A DNA stretch of 64,000 nt from Natronolimnobius baerhuensis (GCF_002177135.1 NZ_MWPH01000002.1:186001-250000), one strand, 5' to 3'. Shown: positions 42,986 through 52,777, counted from the first letter of the stretch. Notes: generated from the letters alone by a model not told the origin. Numbers and translations are program-made.

Positions 42986-43143
42986 ACAAATGACCCACCG
43001 CCCCACCCACACGACCCCAGCACCTGACTCGAGTGTGTCCACAGTGCGTCCCGTGAGCCGCAAGGCTGGGACGCCAGCACACTCACACGCAGGGACTGGA
43101 ATCGAAAGGGGTTTGAAGGGGCGACGGGTAGACGGAAGTGCAC

Positions 43144-43228
43144 GCAGGGATAGCCAAGTCAGGCCAACGGCGCAGCGTTCAGGGCGCTGTCTCGTAGGAG
43201 TCCGCAGGTTCAAATCCTGCTCCCTGCA
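43144..43228 (+). tRNA. trnL: tRNA-Leu (CAG)
   Basis: The acceptor GCAGGGA (43144-43150) pairs with TCCCTGC (43221-43227), discriminator A. The anticodon loop TTCAGGG on stem CAGCG/CGCTG gives CAG; a long variable arm and T-arm are present. It lies between rpo3 and rpl18e, the known haloarchaeal arrangement of a tRNA-Leu within this ribosomal region. A copy of its tail follows. Confidence 0.96.
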
Positions 43229-43263
43229 CTTTTCCGGTTCGTCTGATAGACGAGCCGTGAAAA

Positions 43264-43339
43264 TGCACCGTGCAGATTTGGGCTACGGGAGTCGGAGCGG
43301 TTATGCCGTCTCCCGGCAGTTCAAATCCTGCTCCCTGCA
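43264..43339 (+). repeat. tRNA-tail hairpin of tRNA-Leu(CAG)
   Basis: Bases 43319-43339 repeat the tRNA tail 43208-43228 exactly, 21 of 21. Bases 43264-43280 form a diverged inverted copy (TGCA...GCAG-ATTTG). The 38-base loop contains an inner stem of CGGGAGTCGG with CCGTCTCCCG, 9 of 10 pairs. It lies 36 bases after the tRNA end and before the rpl18e operon. Confidence 0.85.
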
Positions 43340-43441
43340 TCACTTCCATTTCTGCAGAACCGAAATCGAATCCGTTTCAGCGTCGAGTCCGGTCTCGGCG
43401 CATTCATCGACATCCACATCGATACTATTTGGAGGAAACCA

Positions 43442-43795
43442 ATGAGTAGCAAGACTAATCCGAGGCTCAACGATCTTATCGCCGAGCTGAAGTCGACGTC
43501 CCGCAGTTCGGACGCCGACGTCTGGCGAGATATTGCGGATCGACTCGAGAAGCCCCGGCGTTCCCACGCTGAGGTTAACCTAGGCCGCATCGAGCGATAC
43601 GCACGCGAAGAAGAGACTGTCGTCGTTCCCGGCAAGGTGCTGGGTTCAGGCGCACTACAGAAATCGGTCACCGTCGCTGCCGTCGACTTCTCGTCGTCGG
43701 CCGAGACGAAGATCGAACAAGTTGGAGAGCTAGTACCGCTCGAGCAACTGCTCGAAGAGAACCCCGACGGCTCTGAGGTACGGGTGATTGCATGA
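43442..43795 (+). CDS. rpl18e: 50S ribosomal protein L18e
   Basis: The 117-residue archaeal eL18 has the start [17 protein letters not shown], then [16 protein letters not shown] and [21 protein letters not shown]. It belongs to the operon rpl18e-rpl13-rps9-rpo10-rpo6-eno-rps2. rpl13 overlaps it by 4 bases (ATGA). Confidence 0.96.
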   Translation: MSSKTNPRLNDLIAELKSTSRSSDADVWRDIADRLEKPRRSHAEVNLGRIERYAREEETVVVPGKVLGSGALQKSVTVAAVDFSSSAETKIEQVGELVPLEQLLEENPDGSEVRVIA

Positions 43796-44241
43796 GTGTT
43801 AACGCATCCGAGTTCGACGCCGACATCGTCGTCGACGCTCGAGACTGTATTCTCGGTCGTGTCGCAAGCGAAGTCGCCCAGCGCGGCCTCGATGGCGAGA
43901 CGGTCGCAATCGTCAACGCCGAAGATGCGATCATCACCGGCAACAAAGAAGACATCTTCGACACCTACCGCACGCGGATCCAACTCGGTTCCGACCGCGG
44001 GCCGTACTATCCAAAGCGACCGGATACGATCTTCAAGCGCGCAGTCCGTGGCATGCTTCCGTACAAGAAGCCACGCGGCCGCGAAGCGTTCGAGAACATC
44101 CGTGTCTACGTCGGCAACCCCTACGAGGGCGAGCAGGACGCGGAGGTCCTCGAGGGCACGTCGCTGGATCGTCTGTCGAACATCCGCTTCGTCCAGCTGG
44201 GCGAAGTGTCCGACCAACTCGGTGCTAACGTCACATGGTAA
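43792..44241 (+). CDS. rpl13: 50S ribosomal protein L13
   Basis: The 149-residue uL13 has [42 protein letters not shown] and [25 protein letters not shown]. It is a 23S rRNA-binding protein. It overlaps rpl18e by 4 bases and rps9 by 7 bases. Confidence 0.96.
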   Translation: MSVNASEFDADIVVDARDCILGRVASEVAQRGLDGETVAIVNAEDAIITGNKEDIFDTYRTRIQLGSDRGPYYPKRPDTIFKRAVRGMLPYKKPRGREAFENIRVYVGNPYEGEQDAEVLEGTSLDRLSNIRFVQLGEVSDQLGANVTW

Positions 44242-44633
44242 CTAACACGAGTGGAAAGAAAAAGACGGCCGTTGCCCGCGCTACCGTTAGCGAGGGCGAG
44301 GGTCGCGTGCGAATCAATTCGCAGCCAGTCGAACTGGTCGACCCCGAGATGGCTCGGCTCAAAATGCTCGAGCCGTTCCGTATCGCGGGTGAGCAACTGC
44401 GCGACGAGATGGACATCGATATCCGCGTCGAAGGTGGCGGTGTGAGCGGGCAGGCAGACGCTGTCCGAACGGCCATCGCACGCGGGATCGTCCAGCACAC
44501 GAACGATGCTGAACTCCGCGATGCGTACATGGAGTTCGACCGCTCGCTGCTGGTCAACGACGTTCGCCAGTCCGAACCAAAGAAATGGGGCGGCCCAGGC
44601 GCTCGGGCGCGCTACCAGAAGTCCTACCGCTAA
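44235..44633 (+). CDS. rps9: 30S ribosomal protein S9
   Basis: The 132-residue uS9 reaches the decoding P site with its C-terminal tail. Recognised are [37 protein letters not shown] and the terminal [17 protein letters not shown]. It is in the eno ribosomal operon. Confidence 0.96.
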   Translation: MVTNTSGKKKTAVARATVSEGEGRVRINSQPVELVDPEMARLKMLEPFRIAGEQLRDEMDIDIRVEGGGVSGQADAVRTAIARGIVQHTNDAELRDAYMEFDRSLLVNDVRQSEPKKWGGPGARARYQKSYR

Positions 44634-44645
44634 GGTGATTCAACA

Positions 44646-44840
44646 ATGATGGTACCGGTTCGGTGTTTCACCTGTGGCAACGTGGTCGGCGAACACTGGG
44701 AAGAGTTTGACGAACGAGCGAACGAGGGCGACGAGGATCCACAAGAAGTACTCGACGAACTCGGTGTCGACCGCTACTGCTGTCGGCGGATGCTCGTCAG
44801 TCACACTGACCTCGTCGACGTCGTCTCACCGTACCAGTAG
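44646..44840 (+). CDS. rpo10: DNA-directed RNA polymerase subunit N
   Basis: The 64-residue Rpo10 (RPB10 homologue) has the zinc motif [12 protein letters not shown] near the start and CC (in DRYCCRRML) at about residue 45. It stabilises the D/L/N/P assembly platform. It starts 12 bases after rps9. Confidence 0.96.
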   Translation: MMVPVRCFTCGNVVGEHWEEFDERANEGDEDPQEVLDELGVDRYCCRRMLVSHTDLVDVVSPYQ

Positions 44841-44857
44841 CGAGGCGAACCCAAACT

Positions 44858-45037
44858 ATGCAACAGCAACATAACCGCTACGAGAAAGCACGCATCCTCG
44901 GCGCACGGGCACTGCAAGTGTCGTATGGCGCGCCGGTACTCGTCGAGACGGATCAGTCCCAACCGATCCTGATCGCCGCCGAAGAGTACGATGCTGGCGT
45001 CCTGCCGTTTACCGTCAATCGAGGGAAGGATCGATGA
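44858..45037 (+). CDS. rpo6: DNA-directed RNA polymerase subunit K
   Basis: The 59-residue Rpo6 (RPB6/omega homologue) reads [51 protein letters not shown]. This is the conserved core that clamps the large subunit. Its stop overlaps the eno start (ATGA, 45034-45037). It is just under the length many gene finders accept. Confidence 0.96.
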   Translation: MQQQHNRYEKARILGARALQVSYGAPVLVETDQSQPILIAAEEYDAGVLPFTVNRGKDR

Positions 45038-46245
45038 CGCTCATCACAGACGTTCGACTCCGCCGCATCCTCGATTCCCGCGGGAACCCAACGGTCGAAG
45101 CAGACGTGATCACCGAAAGCGGTGGCTTTGGCCGTGCGGCCGCACCGAGCGGTGCCAGCACTGGCGAGTACGAAGCCATCGAGAAGCCACCAGGCGAAGC
45201 CATCGCGGCAGCCCGCGAACACGCTGTTCCCCGACTCGTTGGGGATGCCTACGCCGGCAACCAGCGCGAGGTCGACTCGATTCTGCACGCCGCCGACGGC
45301 ACCGATGACTTCTCGAAAATTGGCGCAAACAGCGCGGTCGCCATCTCCATGGCCGCCGCAAAAGCTGGTGCCGATGTCCTCGGTGCCCCGCTGTTCCAGC
45401 ACCTCGGTGGTGCGTTCCGCGGCGAGAACTTCCCGGTCCCACTCGGAAACGTCGTCGGCGGTGGCGAACACGCCGCTGACGCGACGGACATTCAGGAGTT
45501 CCTTGCCGTCCCCGTCGGTGCACCAAACGTCGAAGACGCCGTCTTCGCAAACGCCGCCGTCCACGCCGCCGTTGCCGACCTGCTCGAGGAACGTGATGTT
45601 CCGTCGGGCAAGGGCGACGAAGGTGCGTGGGCGCCGTCGATTAACGACGAGGACGCGTTCGAACTTGTCGACGAGGCCGTGTCGCTGGTCGAAGACGAGG
45701 TTGGCTTCCAGATCGAGTTCGGGCTGGACGTCGCTGCCGCGGAGATGTACGACGCCGACTCGGAAACCTACGAGTACGAGTCTGCTGGCATCAGCCGCGA
45801 CACTGACGAACAGATCGACTACATCGCTGGACTCGTCAAAGAATACAACCTCGTCTACGTCGAGGACCCACTCGACGAGAACGATTACGAGGCGTTTGCC
45901 GAACTCACCGACCGCGTCGGTGACCAGACACTGATCTGTGGCGACGACCTGTTCGTGACGAACACCGAGCGTCTCACGGACGGCATCGCACAGGATGCAG
46001 CGAACAGCATCCTGATCAAGCCGAATCAGATCGGCACGCTGACCGACGCCTTCGACGCAATCGAACTCGCGACGGAGAACGGCTATGACTCGGTCATCTC
46101 CCACCGCTCGGGTGAGACTGAGGATACGACCATTGCACACCTCGCCGTGGCGACCGATGCACCCTTCATCAAGACGGGTGCCGTCGGCGGCGAGCGAACC
46201 GCAAAGCTCAACGAGCTCATCAGAATCGCAGACGACGCGACATGA
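45034..46245 (+). CDS. eno: Enolase (phosphopyruvate hydratase)
   Basis: The 403-residue enolase interconverts 2-phosphoglycerate and phosphoenolpyruvate. Recognised are the N-terminal [16 protein letters not shown], the mobile loop GASTGEYEA, the Mg-binding residues in [13 protein letters not shown] and [11 protein letters not shown], and the catalytic Lys region [11 protein letters not shown] with SHRSGETED. It sits within the ribosomal operon, as in other haloarchaea. Confidence 0.97.
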   Translation: MTLITDVRLRRILDSRGNPTVEADVITESGGFGRAAAPSGASTGEYEAIEKPPGEAIAAAREHAVPRLVGDAYAGNQREVDSILHAADGTDDFSKIGANSAVAISMAAAKAGADVLGAPLFQHLGGAFRGENFPVPLGNVVGGGEHAADATDIQEFLAVPVGAPNVEDAVFANAAVHAAVADLLEERDVPSGKGDEGAWAPSINDEDAFELVDEAVSLVEDEVGFQIEFGLDVAAAEMYDADSETYEYESAGISRDTDEQIDYIAGLVKEYNLVYVEDPLDENDYEAFAELTDRVGDQTLICGDDLFVTNTERLTDGIAQDAANSILIKPNQIGTLTDAFDAIELATENGYDSVISHRSGETEDTTIAHLAVATDAPFIKTGAVGGERTAKLNELIRIADDAT

Positions 46246-47039
46246 CAGACGATAACGCAACCCAGGAAGGGCTCGACGCCGCCGAAGAGGAGATCGACGA
46301 GGAGCCAGCCGAAGGGGCTGGCCCTGCCGCCGATCCCGAGGAGGACGTCGAGCCTGCAGACGAACAGCCCGCTGACGCCGCTGACGCGGCCGATGCTGAA
46401 GAAGCCGATGAGGAAGATGCCGGTCCAACCCTCGACGACGACGTGATGTCTGACGAGGAAGCCGACCTGCTCATCCCCGTCGAGGACTACCTTGGTGCCG
46501 GTGTTCACATCGGGACCCAGCAAAAGACCAACGACATGGAGCGGTTCATCCACCGCGTCCGAACCGATGGTCTCTACGTTCTCGACGTCTCGAAGACCGA
46601 CGGCCGCATCCGCACGGCCGCGGACTTCCTCGCAAACTACGATCCAGAGCAGATTCTGGTCACGTCTTCGCGCCAGTACGGTCGCTTCCCAGCAGAGAAG
46701 TTCGCCGAAGCCGTGGGCGCTCGCGCCCGCACCGGCCGCTTCATCCCCGGGACGCTGACCAATCCAAAGTACGACGGGTACATCGAACCCGATGTCCTCG
46801 TCGTCACTGACCCAATCGGTGACGCCCAGGCAGTCAAAGAGGCGATCACCGTTGGGATCCCAGTTATCGCGATGTGTGACTCGAACAACCAAGTCAGCAA
46901 CGTCGACCTCGTTGTCCCAACGAACAACAAGGGTCGAAAGGCGCTTTCAGTCGTCTACTGGCTCCTCGCAAACGAAGTCCTCGACCGACGCGGTGCCGAG
47001 CCGTCGTACTCGCTCGACGACTTCGAGAGCATGGTCTAA
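46242..47039 (+). CDS. rps2: 30S ribosomal protein S2
   Basis: The 265-residue uS2 has an N-terminal extension of about 70 residues rich in Asp/Glu/Ala, as in haloarchaea. The core [34 protein letters not shown] follows, then [26 protein letters not shown]. It overlaps eno by 4 bases and closes the operon. Confidence 0.96.
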   Translation: MTDDNATQEGLDAAEEEIDEEPAEGAGPAADPEEDVEPADEQPADAADAADAEEADEEDAGPTLDDDVMSDEEADLLIPVEDYLGAGVHIGTQQKTNDMERFIHRVRTDGLYVLDVSKTDGRIRTAADFLANYDPEQILVTSSRQYGRFPAEKFAEAVGARARTGRFIPGTLTNPKYDGYIEPDVLVVTDPIGDAQAVKEAITVGIPVIAMCDSNNQVSNVDLVVPTNNKGRKALSVVYWLLANEVLDRRGAEPSYSLDDFESMV

Positions 47040-47168
47040 AAGACGCGTTTCGCTTCGATTCGAGCGATCATTTTCACTGGTTCTCAGCGGGAATCTCGTA
47101 GTCACATCACTCGAGTCGCTCTCAGTACTGTCCGAAGGAGTTACCTGCAGGCCGTCCGAAACCGGGGT

Positions 47169-47294
47169 ATGGTCGATCTACTGTTCGAATTCGACGAGGG
47201 GAAAATGCCGACGCCGGTCTTTCTCGCGACGGCAGCGTTGGTCGCGCTGTTTGCGATTGGGATTCCGGTTCGGATTCTGCTTACACTCTTGTAA
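47169..47294 (+). CDS. 41-residue membrane protein
   Basis: The short gene encodes MVDLLFEFDEGKMPTPVFLATAAL and continues into one hydrophobic helix (LVALFAIGIPVRILLTLL). It lies 130 bases after rps2, in the same direction. A single tail-anchored helix after an acidic start suggests a small membrane-bound protein. No family is recognised, and it is absent from automatic calls by length. Confidence 0.5.
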   Translation: MVDLLFEFDEGKMPTPVFLATAALVALFAIGIPVRILLTLL

Positions 47295-47329
47295 CCGGCA
47301 CACGAAGCCAAACACTATTCTGTGCGTTG

Positions 47330-48271
47330 TCAAGCGCTATCGACAGCGAGCGACGAATCATCTACTAGCAGTGACTCGAGCAAGTCGACTGCGTCGGCGG
47401 CCGTTGCCCCGAAAATGAACGTCGTCGGCTCGATGCCGAACGCGCCGCGGTGGTAGGCCACTCGCGGGACGCCATCCGACTCTGTGAATCGCTCGAGGAG
47501 ATGCGCGTGTCGATCCTCGTAGTCTGCATCGAACTCGAGTGGCTCGAGTCCGGTCTCACGGGCGGCCTCGAGAATGCGTTCATCGGTTGCAACGTTGAGT
47601 GCGCCTCGAACATCTGCATCGACAGCATTGGCTGCGAGGACAGCCGTGGCGACGTGTTTTGAGGCTCCAAATTCGGGGTTTGCAGGGATTTCGATGCGCC
47701 CGCCCATTGCGTATATTCGGCCGGGAATGGCAGCGACATCGGTTTCGTCTTGCGGTTCAGGGAGACACATCCCCACGTTGGTGCCAACGTTCGGGATGAA
47801 CGCAGCCATCTCCGGGATCGAAGCGAGCGTTCGCGCAGCGGTTCGGACGGTCGCGAGCACGTCGCGTTCAGCTCGAACGCTGGGGTCGAGTCCACGAACG
47901 CACAGATCACAGCCAAGTCCCTGCAGTTCGGGCATCTGCTCTTCGTGGAGTTCACAGATCGGGCCGCGGTCCTCGAGCGAGCGGATGAGCGAGAGCAGTT
48001 CGGCGAGGGCGTCGTAGCCGTCCATCTCACCACCTGCGAGGCCATCAGCGATGCGGTCGACGGTCGCGACCGTTTCGGGATGGTCTCGGAATCGGTCGTC
48101 ACCGCCGCTGTCGCCGCTGACGTACTTGCTGACGGCGGCTTGCGTAACGCCGAGTTCGTCTGCAATTTCCTGTTGGGTCAGTCCGCGATCAGACAGGCGC
48201 GTCGCGAGCATCGCCCGTACTGTCGGGAGAAAGTGGTCGACGACGAGTTCGTTCGGCAGGACGAGCGACAT
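47330..48271 (-). CDS. ThiR-like regulator: HTH fused to ThiN thiamine-phosphate synthase domain
   Basis: The 313-residue protein begins with an XRE-type helix-turn-helix (residues about 18-52, RGLTQQEIADELGVTQAAVSKYVSG). It ends with a ThiN-like domain (residues about 140-305: IPNVGTNVGMCLPEP, GRIEIPANPEFGASKHVA, GIEPTTFIFG). In archaea this fusion is the ThiR family, which senses thiamine phosphate and controls thiamine biosynthesis genes. CDLC and other Cys residues in the middle may bind metal. No thi operon is visible here. Confidence 0.85.
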   Translation of the reverse strand: MSLVLPNELVVDHFLPTVRAMLATRLSDRGLTQQEIADELGVTQAAVSKYVSGDSGGDDRFRDHPETVATVDRIADGLAGGEMDGYDALAELLSLIRSLEDRGPICELHEEQMPELQGLGCDLCVRGLDPSVRAERDVLATVRTAARTLASIPEMAAFIPNVGTNVGMCLPEPQDETDVAAIPGRIYAMGGRIEIPANPEFGASKHVATAVLAANAVDADVRGALNVATDERILEAARETGLEPLEFDADYEDRHAHLLERFTESDGVPRVAYHRGAFGIEPTTFIFGATAADAVDLLESLLVDDSSLAVDSA

Positions 48272-48355
48272 GGCTCGGGATTTGGACGACGGTGGCTTAA
48301 ATCCGACTACACCGGTTCGCTCGAGTGGTCCGCACTCTCGAGGTGCTGGTGAGAG

Positions 48356-49234
48356 TCAGTGGGATGTCTGACGATCCGCATCGAGCAGATCACGCAGTCG
48401 ATTCGCGACGAACTCGACACCAACGACGAGCACAAAAATTGCGACGATAGCGGCCATCACCCGCGTGTAGTTGCGCGCGTTGAACGCCATAATGAGCGGG
48501 TAGCCGATCCCGCCGGCTCCGACGATGCCGAGCACGGAACTCTTGCGCGCGTTGAGCTCGAGATAAAAGAGCGTCCAGGCGACGTAGGCGGTTGCAACCT
48601 GTGGAATCCGGGCGGCGGAGGTCGTCGCGAGGAGTCCCGCACCGCTCGAGGTGACGGCCTCGACTGGCCGGCTGTCGATTTCTTCCATCTCGTCGGCAAA
48701 GAGGCGGCCGAGGTCGCCGATGGTTCCCATGGCGATGGCGAGTGCGCCAGCGACGGGGCCAAGGCCGGCGAGAATCACGAATAGGAGTGCGTAGACCATG
48801 CTGGGCACGGCACGCACGCCGCCGAGCAGGAGCCGGACGGGTTCGTGGACGACCCGCGGCGTCACGTTACTCGCACCGAGAATCCCAAGACAGAACGCGA
48901 GCGGCAAGCCGAGTGCCGTGCCGACGGCTGCAATCGCGAGCGTCTCGAGCGTGGCCGGGACGAGTGTCGAGGCGTCACCCTGGAGTTGCGCCCAGAGTTG
49001 GCCGGGCGCGAGCATCTCCTCGAGTAAGACATCTCGGAGGTTGTCTCGGTGAGCCCAGAGATACGCGAGGTCGAATCCGAGCCAGCGCGCGGTTGCGACG
49101 ACGAGTGCGAGCAGGCCCACGACGGCAGCGACGCGCCCGAGCATGCGTCGTCGCCAGCGTTGTTGAATCTGGTCGAACTCCTCGTCGACGCCCGGTTCAT
49201 CGGCCCCGTTCGCTGGTCGATCACGCCGTGACAT
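48356..49234 (-). CDS. phnE: Phosphonate/phosphite-type ABC transporter permease
   Basis: The permease of about 292 residues starts SRRDRPANGADEPG and has a short N-terminal soluble part, then six or so membrane helices. The inner-membrane coupling loop is GTIGDLGRLFADEMEEIDSRPVEAV, and the second permease motif area follows at GAGGIGYPLIMAF. Family PhnE. Its start overlaps the phnC stop by 14 bases. Confidence 0.88.
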   Translation of the reverse strand: MSRRDRPANGADEPGVDEEFDQIQQRWRRRMLGRVAAVVGLLALVVATARWLGFDLAYLWAHRDNLRDVLLEEMLAPGQLWAQLQGDASTLVPATLETLAIAAVGTALGLPLAFCLGILGASNVTPRVVHEPVRLLLGGVRAVPSMVYALLFVILAGLGPVAGALAIAMGTIGDLGRLFADEMEEIDSRPVEAVTSSGAGLLATTSAARIPQVATAYVAWTLFYLELNARKSSVLGIVGAGGIGYPLIMAFNARNYTRVMAAIVAIFVLVVGVEFVANRLRDLLDADRQTSH

Positions 49235-49934
49235 CGGACTCGTACACCTCCTCGAGACACTCGGGATCGACCTCATCTGCTGTCGCATCGAGCGTGAGAC
49301 GGCCATCTGCAAGGCCGAGATATCGGTCCGTCAGTCCGTCGGCGAGTTGGGGTTGATGCAAGCTCACGAGGCCGATCAGGTTGTGCTCGGAAACGACCGT
49401 TGCGAGGCGCTCGAGGACGGCACGCGCGGTTTCCGGATCGAGCGAGGCGACGGGTTCGTCCGCGAGCACTACTCGCGGCTCCTGCTGGAGCGCGCGGGCG
49501 ATGCCAACGCGCTGGCGCTCGCCGCCGGAGAGGTCCCCAACGCGACGGTCCGCGTACCCAGCCAAATCGACCGCATGCAGGCGCTCGAGTGCGGCGCGTT
49601 TTTCGTCGGGGTCGTGCCAGCCGAGCAGTTCCCGCCAGACCGGTTCGCGACCGAGACCGCCATCGAGGACGTTTGCGAGCGCGGATTTCGTCTCGAGAAG
49701 AGCACCGTCCTGAAAGACGAGCGCGACGTCGGTTGGGTCGATTGGTTCTCCGTCAAGTCGAATCCGGCCTGCATCTGGCTCCTCGAGGCCGTTGAGACAC
49801 CGCAGGAGCGTCGTCTTGCCGGCACCCGAGCGTCCGATGAGGATCGTGAGCGTGCCAGGCTCGAGGTCAAGCGAAACGTCGGCGAACGCCTCGTGGTCGC
49901 CGTAGCGTTTCGTGAGGTCGGTGACGGAGAGCAT
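49221..49934 (-). CDS. phnC: Phosphonate ABC transporter ATP-binding protein
   Basis: The 237-residue ATPase has Walker A GRSGAGKTT, signature LSGGERQRVGIARALQQEP and Walker B VVLADEPVASLDPE. LALVFQDGALLETKSALANVL marks the Q-loop, as in PhnC proteins. It couples ATP hydrolysis to import of phosphonate, phosphite or a related oxyanion together with PhnE and the binding lipoprotein. Confidence 0.88.
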   Translation of the reverse strand: MLSVTDLTKRYGDHEAFADVSLDLEPGTLTILIGRSGAGKTTLLRCLNGLEEPDAGRIRLDGEPIDPTDVALVFQDGALLETKSALANVLDGGLGREPVWRELLGWHDPDEKRAALERLHAVDLAGYADRRVGDLSGGERQRVGIARALQQEPRVVLADEPVASLDPETARAVLERLATVVSEHNLIGLVSLHQPQLADGLTDRYLGLADGRLTLDATADEVDPECLEEVYESDVTA

Positions 49935-49970
49935 TGCGTGTGAGTACGTCGCGGTTAGTAGGCCCGCGTA

Positions 49971-50927
49971 TTAGTCGTCGTCTTCGGCGTCGTCGAGCGT
50001 CTCGATATCGAGACCCATCTGTTCGGCGATGTCGCGGACGTGATCGTACAGGTCGGGATCGAACTCGCCGTACTCGTCGACGCGGTGGTCCGCGAGTGCG
50101 TCCTCGGGCGTTTCGATCAGTCGGTCGGCGAGTTCGTTCTGCACGTCGTCGGGCGTGTCGGGTTTGGCGACGATCACGTCGAACGGAATCGGGTCGCTCT
50201 CGGCGATCTTGACGATGTCATCGTCATCTGGATGCTCGAAATCGCCGTATGCTGCGGCGTCGACGTGGCCCTCCTCAAGTACGCGGAGTGCGGCGTCGTG
50301 GCTGCCGGCCCACTGAATGTCGAAGTCTTCGGGTTCGGTCTCGAGGTCGCCCGCGTGGAGGCCAGCCTCGTTCAGCCGGTAGCGAGGGAACATGCCACCG
50401 CTTGCGGACATCGGATCGACCATTGCGATTGTCGTGCCCTCGAGGTCGTCGATGGTCTCGATGCCGGTGTCTGCTCGCGTCGCGATGTAGGTGTGATAGG
50501 AGTCCGAGCCGTGTGACCAGTTAATCGCCAGCGGGTGAACGTCGTCTTCCTGTGCGAGGACGAAGATAAACGGCGAGAGATTCGCGAGTTCAGTGTGGCC
50601 GTTGACGACGCTCTCGACGACGCCGGCGTAGCTCGTCGTTGGAACGCCCTCGACCTCGTCGACGCCGTCGAAGCCGTTGGCGAGCCACTCGAAGGTGCCA
50701 GCGTACTGTGTCTCGAGGTCTTCGGCGTCCTGAAACGGCGGGAGACCGAACTCGATGTGACCGTCGGCCCACTCGCCGACTGAGTCGGTACCTGACTCAT
50801 CTGTCTCGGCCGACTCGTCAGTATCGTCACTCGAGTCGTCAGCAGCCCCATCGTCGCCATCGAGACAGCCAGCCGTGCTGGCGATTGCAGTTCCTGTGAC
50901 CAGTCCAAGATACGTACGTCGGTCCAT
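49971..50927 (-). CDS. phnD: Phosphonate-type ABC transporter substrate-binding lipoprotein
   Basis: The protein of about 318 residues starts with a Tat-type lipoprotein signal (MDRRTYLGLVTGTAIASTAGC), then an acidic spacer. It then has the PhnD fold with FGLPPFQDAEDLETQYAGTFEWL, an ATRADTGIETIDDLEG segment and VDPMSASGGMFPRYRL, where the substrate-contact serines would be. It is the first gene of the phnD-phnC-phnE operon. A longer start at 51131 runs into mvk and is rejected. Confidence 0.87.
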   Translation of the reverse strand: MDRRTYLGLVTGTAIASTAGCLDGDDGAADDSSDDTDESAETDESGTDSVGEWADGHIEFGLPPFQDAEDLETQYAGTFEWLANGFDGVDEVEGVPTTSYAGVVESVVNGHTELANLSPFIFVLAQEDDVHPLAINWSHGSDSYHTYIATRADTGIETIDDLEGTTIAMVDPMSASGGMFPRYRLNEAGLHAGDLETEPEDFDIQWAGSHDAALRVLEEGHVDAAAYGDFEHPDDDDIVKIAESDPIPFDVIVAKPDTPDDVQNELADRLIETPEDALADHRVDEYGEFDPDLYDHVRDIAEQMGLDIETLDDAEDDD

Positions 50928-51046
50928 ATCCCCGTTCGGAACCACCCAGGGATAACACCCTCGAATACTCAATTGTCGTGTGGTGAGTCCACGACTCGCA
51001 CGCTCGAGAAGATAGCTATTAACCGTCGTCGGCCGAACGGCCGAGT
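50928..51046. promoter_or_regulatory. Divergent promoter region between phnD and mvk
   Basis: Only 119 bases separate the two divergent starts. On the plus strand CTATTAACC (about 51015-51023) is centred 27-28 bases before the mvk ATG, which suits a leaderless transcript. Confidence 0.5.
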
Positions 51047-52033
51047 ATGACAGTCTCGAGCGCTCCCGGGAAGGTCTATCTGTTCGGGGAGCACGCGGTG
51101 GTCTATGGCGAGCCTGCGGTCCCGTGTGCAATCGAGGTACGGGCCCAGGTCACCGCCGAGCAACGAACCGACGGGAAATTACGCGTCCACGCGGACGATC
51201 TCAGCCTGGACGGGTTCACCGTGGAGTATGACGGCACGGCCGGCGAGCACCCACACGTCGACGCGCCGGAATCGCTGTTGATGGCGGCGACACAGTACGT
51301 CGACGGCGCAATCGAACAGGTATACGACGTAACTGACGAGGACGATATTGGCTTCGACGTCACGATTGAGAGCGACATCCCGCTCGGGGCAGGGCTAGGC
51401 TCGTCCGCTGCAGTCGTCGTCTCCGCCATCGACGCCGCAACGCGGGAACTCGGGGTCACGCTCGAGCCTGACGAAATCGCAGAGCGTGCCTACCGAACCG
51501 AACACGCGGTCCAGGACGGACAGGCCTCTCGTGCAGATACATTCTGTTCTGCGACCGGCGGCGCGGTTCGCGTGGAGGGCGACGACTGCCGGGCAATCGA
51601 CGCACCCGACCTCCCGTTGGTCATCGGTTTCGACGGCGGGGCGGGCGACACCGGTGAACTGGTCTCTGGCGTGCGCGACCTGCGCGAGGAGTACGACTTT
51701 GCGGCCGACACCGTCGAAACTATCGGCGATATCGTCCGCAACGGCGAAGACGCGCTCGCTGCAGGTGATTTAGAGGAACTTGGCCGGCTGATGAACTTCA
51801 ATCACGGCCTCCTGTCGGCGCTGGGTGTCTCCTCGAGATCGCTTGATTCGATGGTCTGGGGGGCTCGCGATGCAGGTGCCCACGGCGCGAAGTTGACGGG
51901 TGCAGGCGGGGGTGGCTGTATCGTGGCGCTCGATCCGACGCCCGAAACAGAGACAGCGCTCTCGTTTACACCCGGCTGTGAGGACGCCTTCCGCGCCGAA
52001 CTCGCCGAAACAGGGGTGAAACGGCTCGAATGA
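51047..52033 (+). CDS. mvk: Mevalonate kinase
   Basis: The 328-residue GHMP kinase phosphorylates mevalonate, an early step of isoprenoid (archaeal lipid) synthesis. Motifs are APGKVYLFGEHAVVYG, the phosphate-binding GAGLGSSAAVVVS at about residues 106-118, and the third GHMP motif KLTGAGGGGCIVAL. It overlaps the following kinase gene by 4 bases. Confidence 0.95.
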   Translation: MTVSSAPGKVYLFGEHAVVYGEPAVPCAIEVRAQVTAEQRTDGKLRVHADDLSLDGFTVEYDGTAGEHPHVDAPESLLMAATQYVDGAIEQVYDVTDEDDIGFDVTIESDIPLGAGLGSSAAVVVSAIDAATRELGVTLEPDEIAERAYRTEHAVQDGQASRADTFCSATGGAVRVEGDDCRAIDAPDLPLVIGFDGGAGDTGELVSGVRDLREEYDFAADTVETIGDIVRNGEDALAAGDLEELGRLMNFNHGLLSALGVSSRSLDSMVWGARDAGAHGAKLTGAGGGGCIVALDPTPETETALSFTPGCEDAFRAELAETGVKRLE

Positions 52034-52776
52034 TCGTCCTGAAACTCGGCGGCAGCGCAATCACGGACAAGGATCGGCCCGAAACGCTCGACGGCGCGGC
52101 ACTCGAGGAGGCTGCAGCGGCAATTGCTGTGACGCATGCAGCCAAAGAACGCGATGAGGGACTTGTGATCGTCCACGGCGGCGGGAGCTTCGGCCACCAC
52201 AACGCAAGCGAACACGGCGTGACGACGACCGAGGGAAGCCACGACACGGCTGCCGTCTTCGACATCCACGGCGCGATGACGACGCTCAACCAATTCGTCC
52301 TCACCCGACTGGCTGAACACGACGTGCCTGCAGTCCCAGTGCATCCGTTCTCGGCGGCCCACCGCGACACCGACGGCGATCTGACGCTCCCGACCGGCCA
52401 GGTCGAAACGCTGCTCGAGGAAGGGTTCGTCCCCGTCCTCCACGGCGACCTCGTCGCTCATGCGGGCGCGGGCGTGACAGTTGTCAGCGGCGACGAACTC
52501 GTCACCGCACTGGCGACGGCACTCGAGGCCGACCGCGTCGGACTCTGTTCAACGGTTCCGGGCGTGCTGGACGACGATGATGCCGTCATCGAGCAAATCA
52601 CAGCGTTCGACGACGTTGCGTCCGTCCTTGGCGAGAGTGAATCGACTGACGTCACCGGCGGTATGGCCGCAAAAGTCCAGACCCTCCTCGAACTCGAGGC
52701 GTCAGCGTCTATTTTCGGCCTCGCGGACATCAAGGCGTTTCTCGAGGGTGGAGAGCCGGGAACGACGGTCGACTAG
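52030..52776 (+). CDS. Isopentenyl phosphate kinase
   Basis: The 248-residue amino-acid-kinase-fold enzyme phosphorylates isopentenyl phosphate to isopentenyl diphosphate in the archaeal mevalonate pathway variant. It starts VLKLGGSAITDK and has HGGGSFGHH, where the third His is a catalytic feature of the family, and ends with DVTGGMAAKVQTLLELE. It is translationally coupled to mvk (ATGA). Confidence 0.94.
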   Translation: MIVLKLGGSAITDKDRPETLDGAALEEAAAAIAVTHAAKERDEGLVIVHGGGSFGHHNASEHGVTTTEGSHDTAAVFDIHGAMTTLNQFVLTRLAEHDVPAVPVHPFSAAHRDTDGDLTLPTGQVETLLEEGFVPVLHGDLVAHAGAGVTVVSGDELVTALATALEADRVGLCSTVPGVLDDDDAVIEQITAFDDVASVLGESESTDVTGGMAAKVQTLLELEASASIFGLADIKAFLEGGEPGTTVD

Positions 52777-52777
52777 G

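Noticed and set aside
44953-46428. 491-codon frame antisense to enolase and rps2
   Set aside because: Both sense genes are certain and coupled in an operon. The antisense frame has no recognisable motif.
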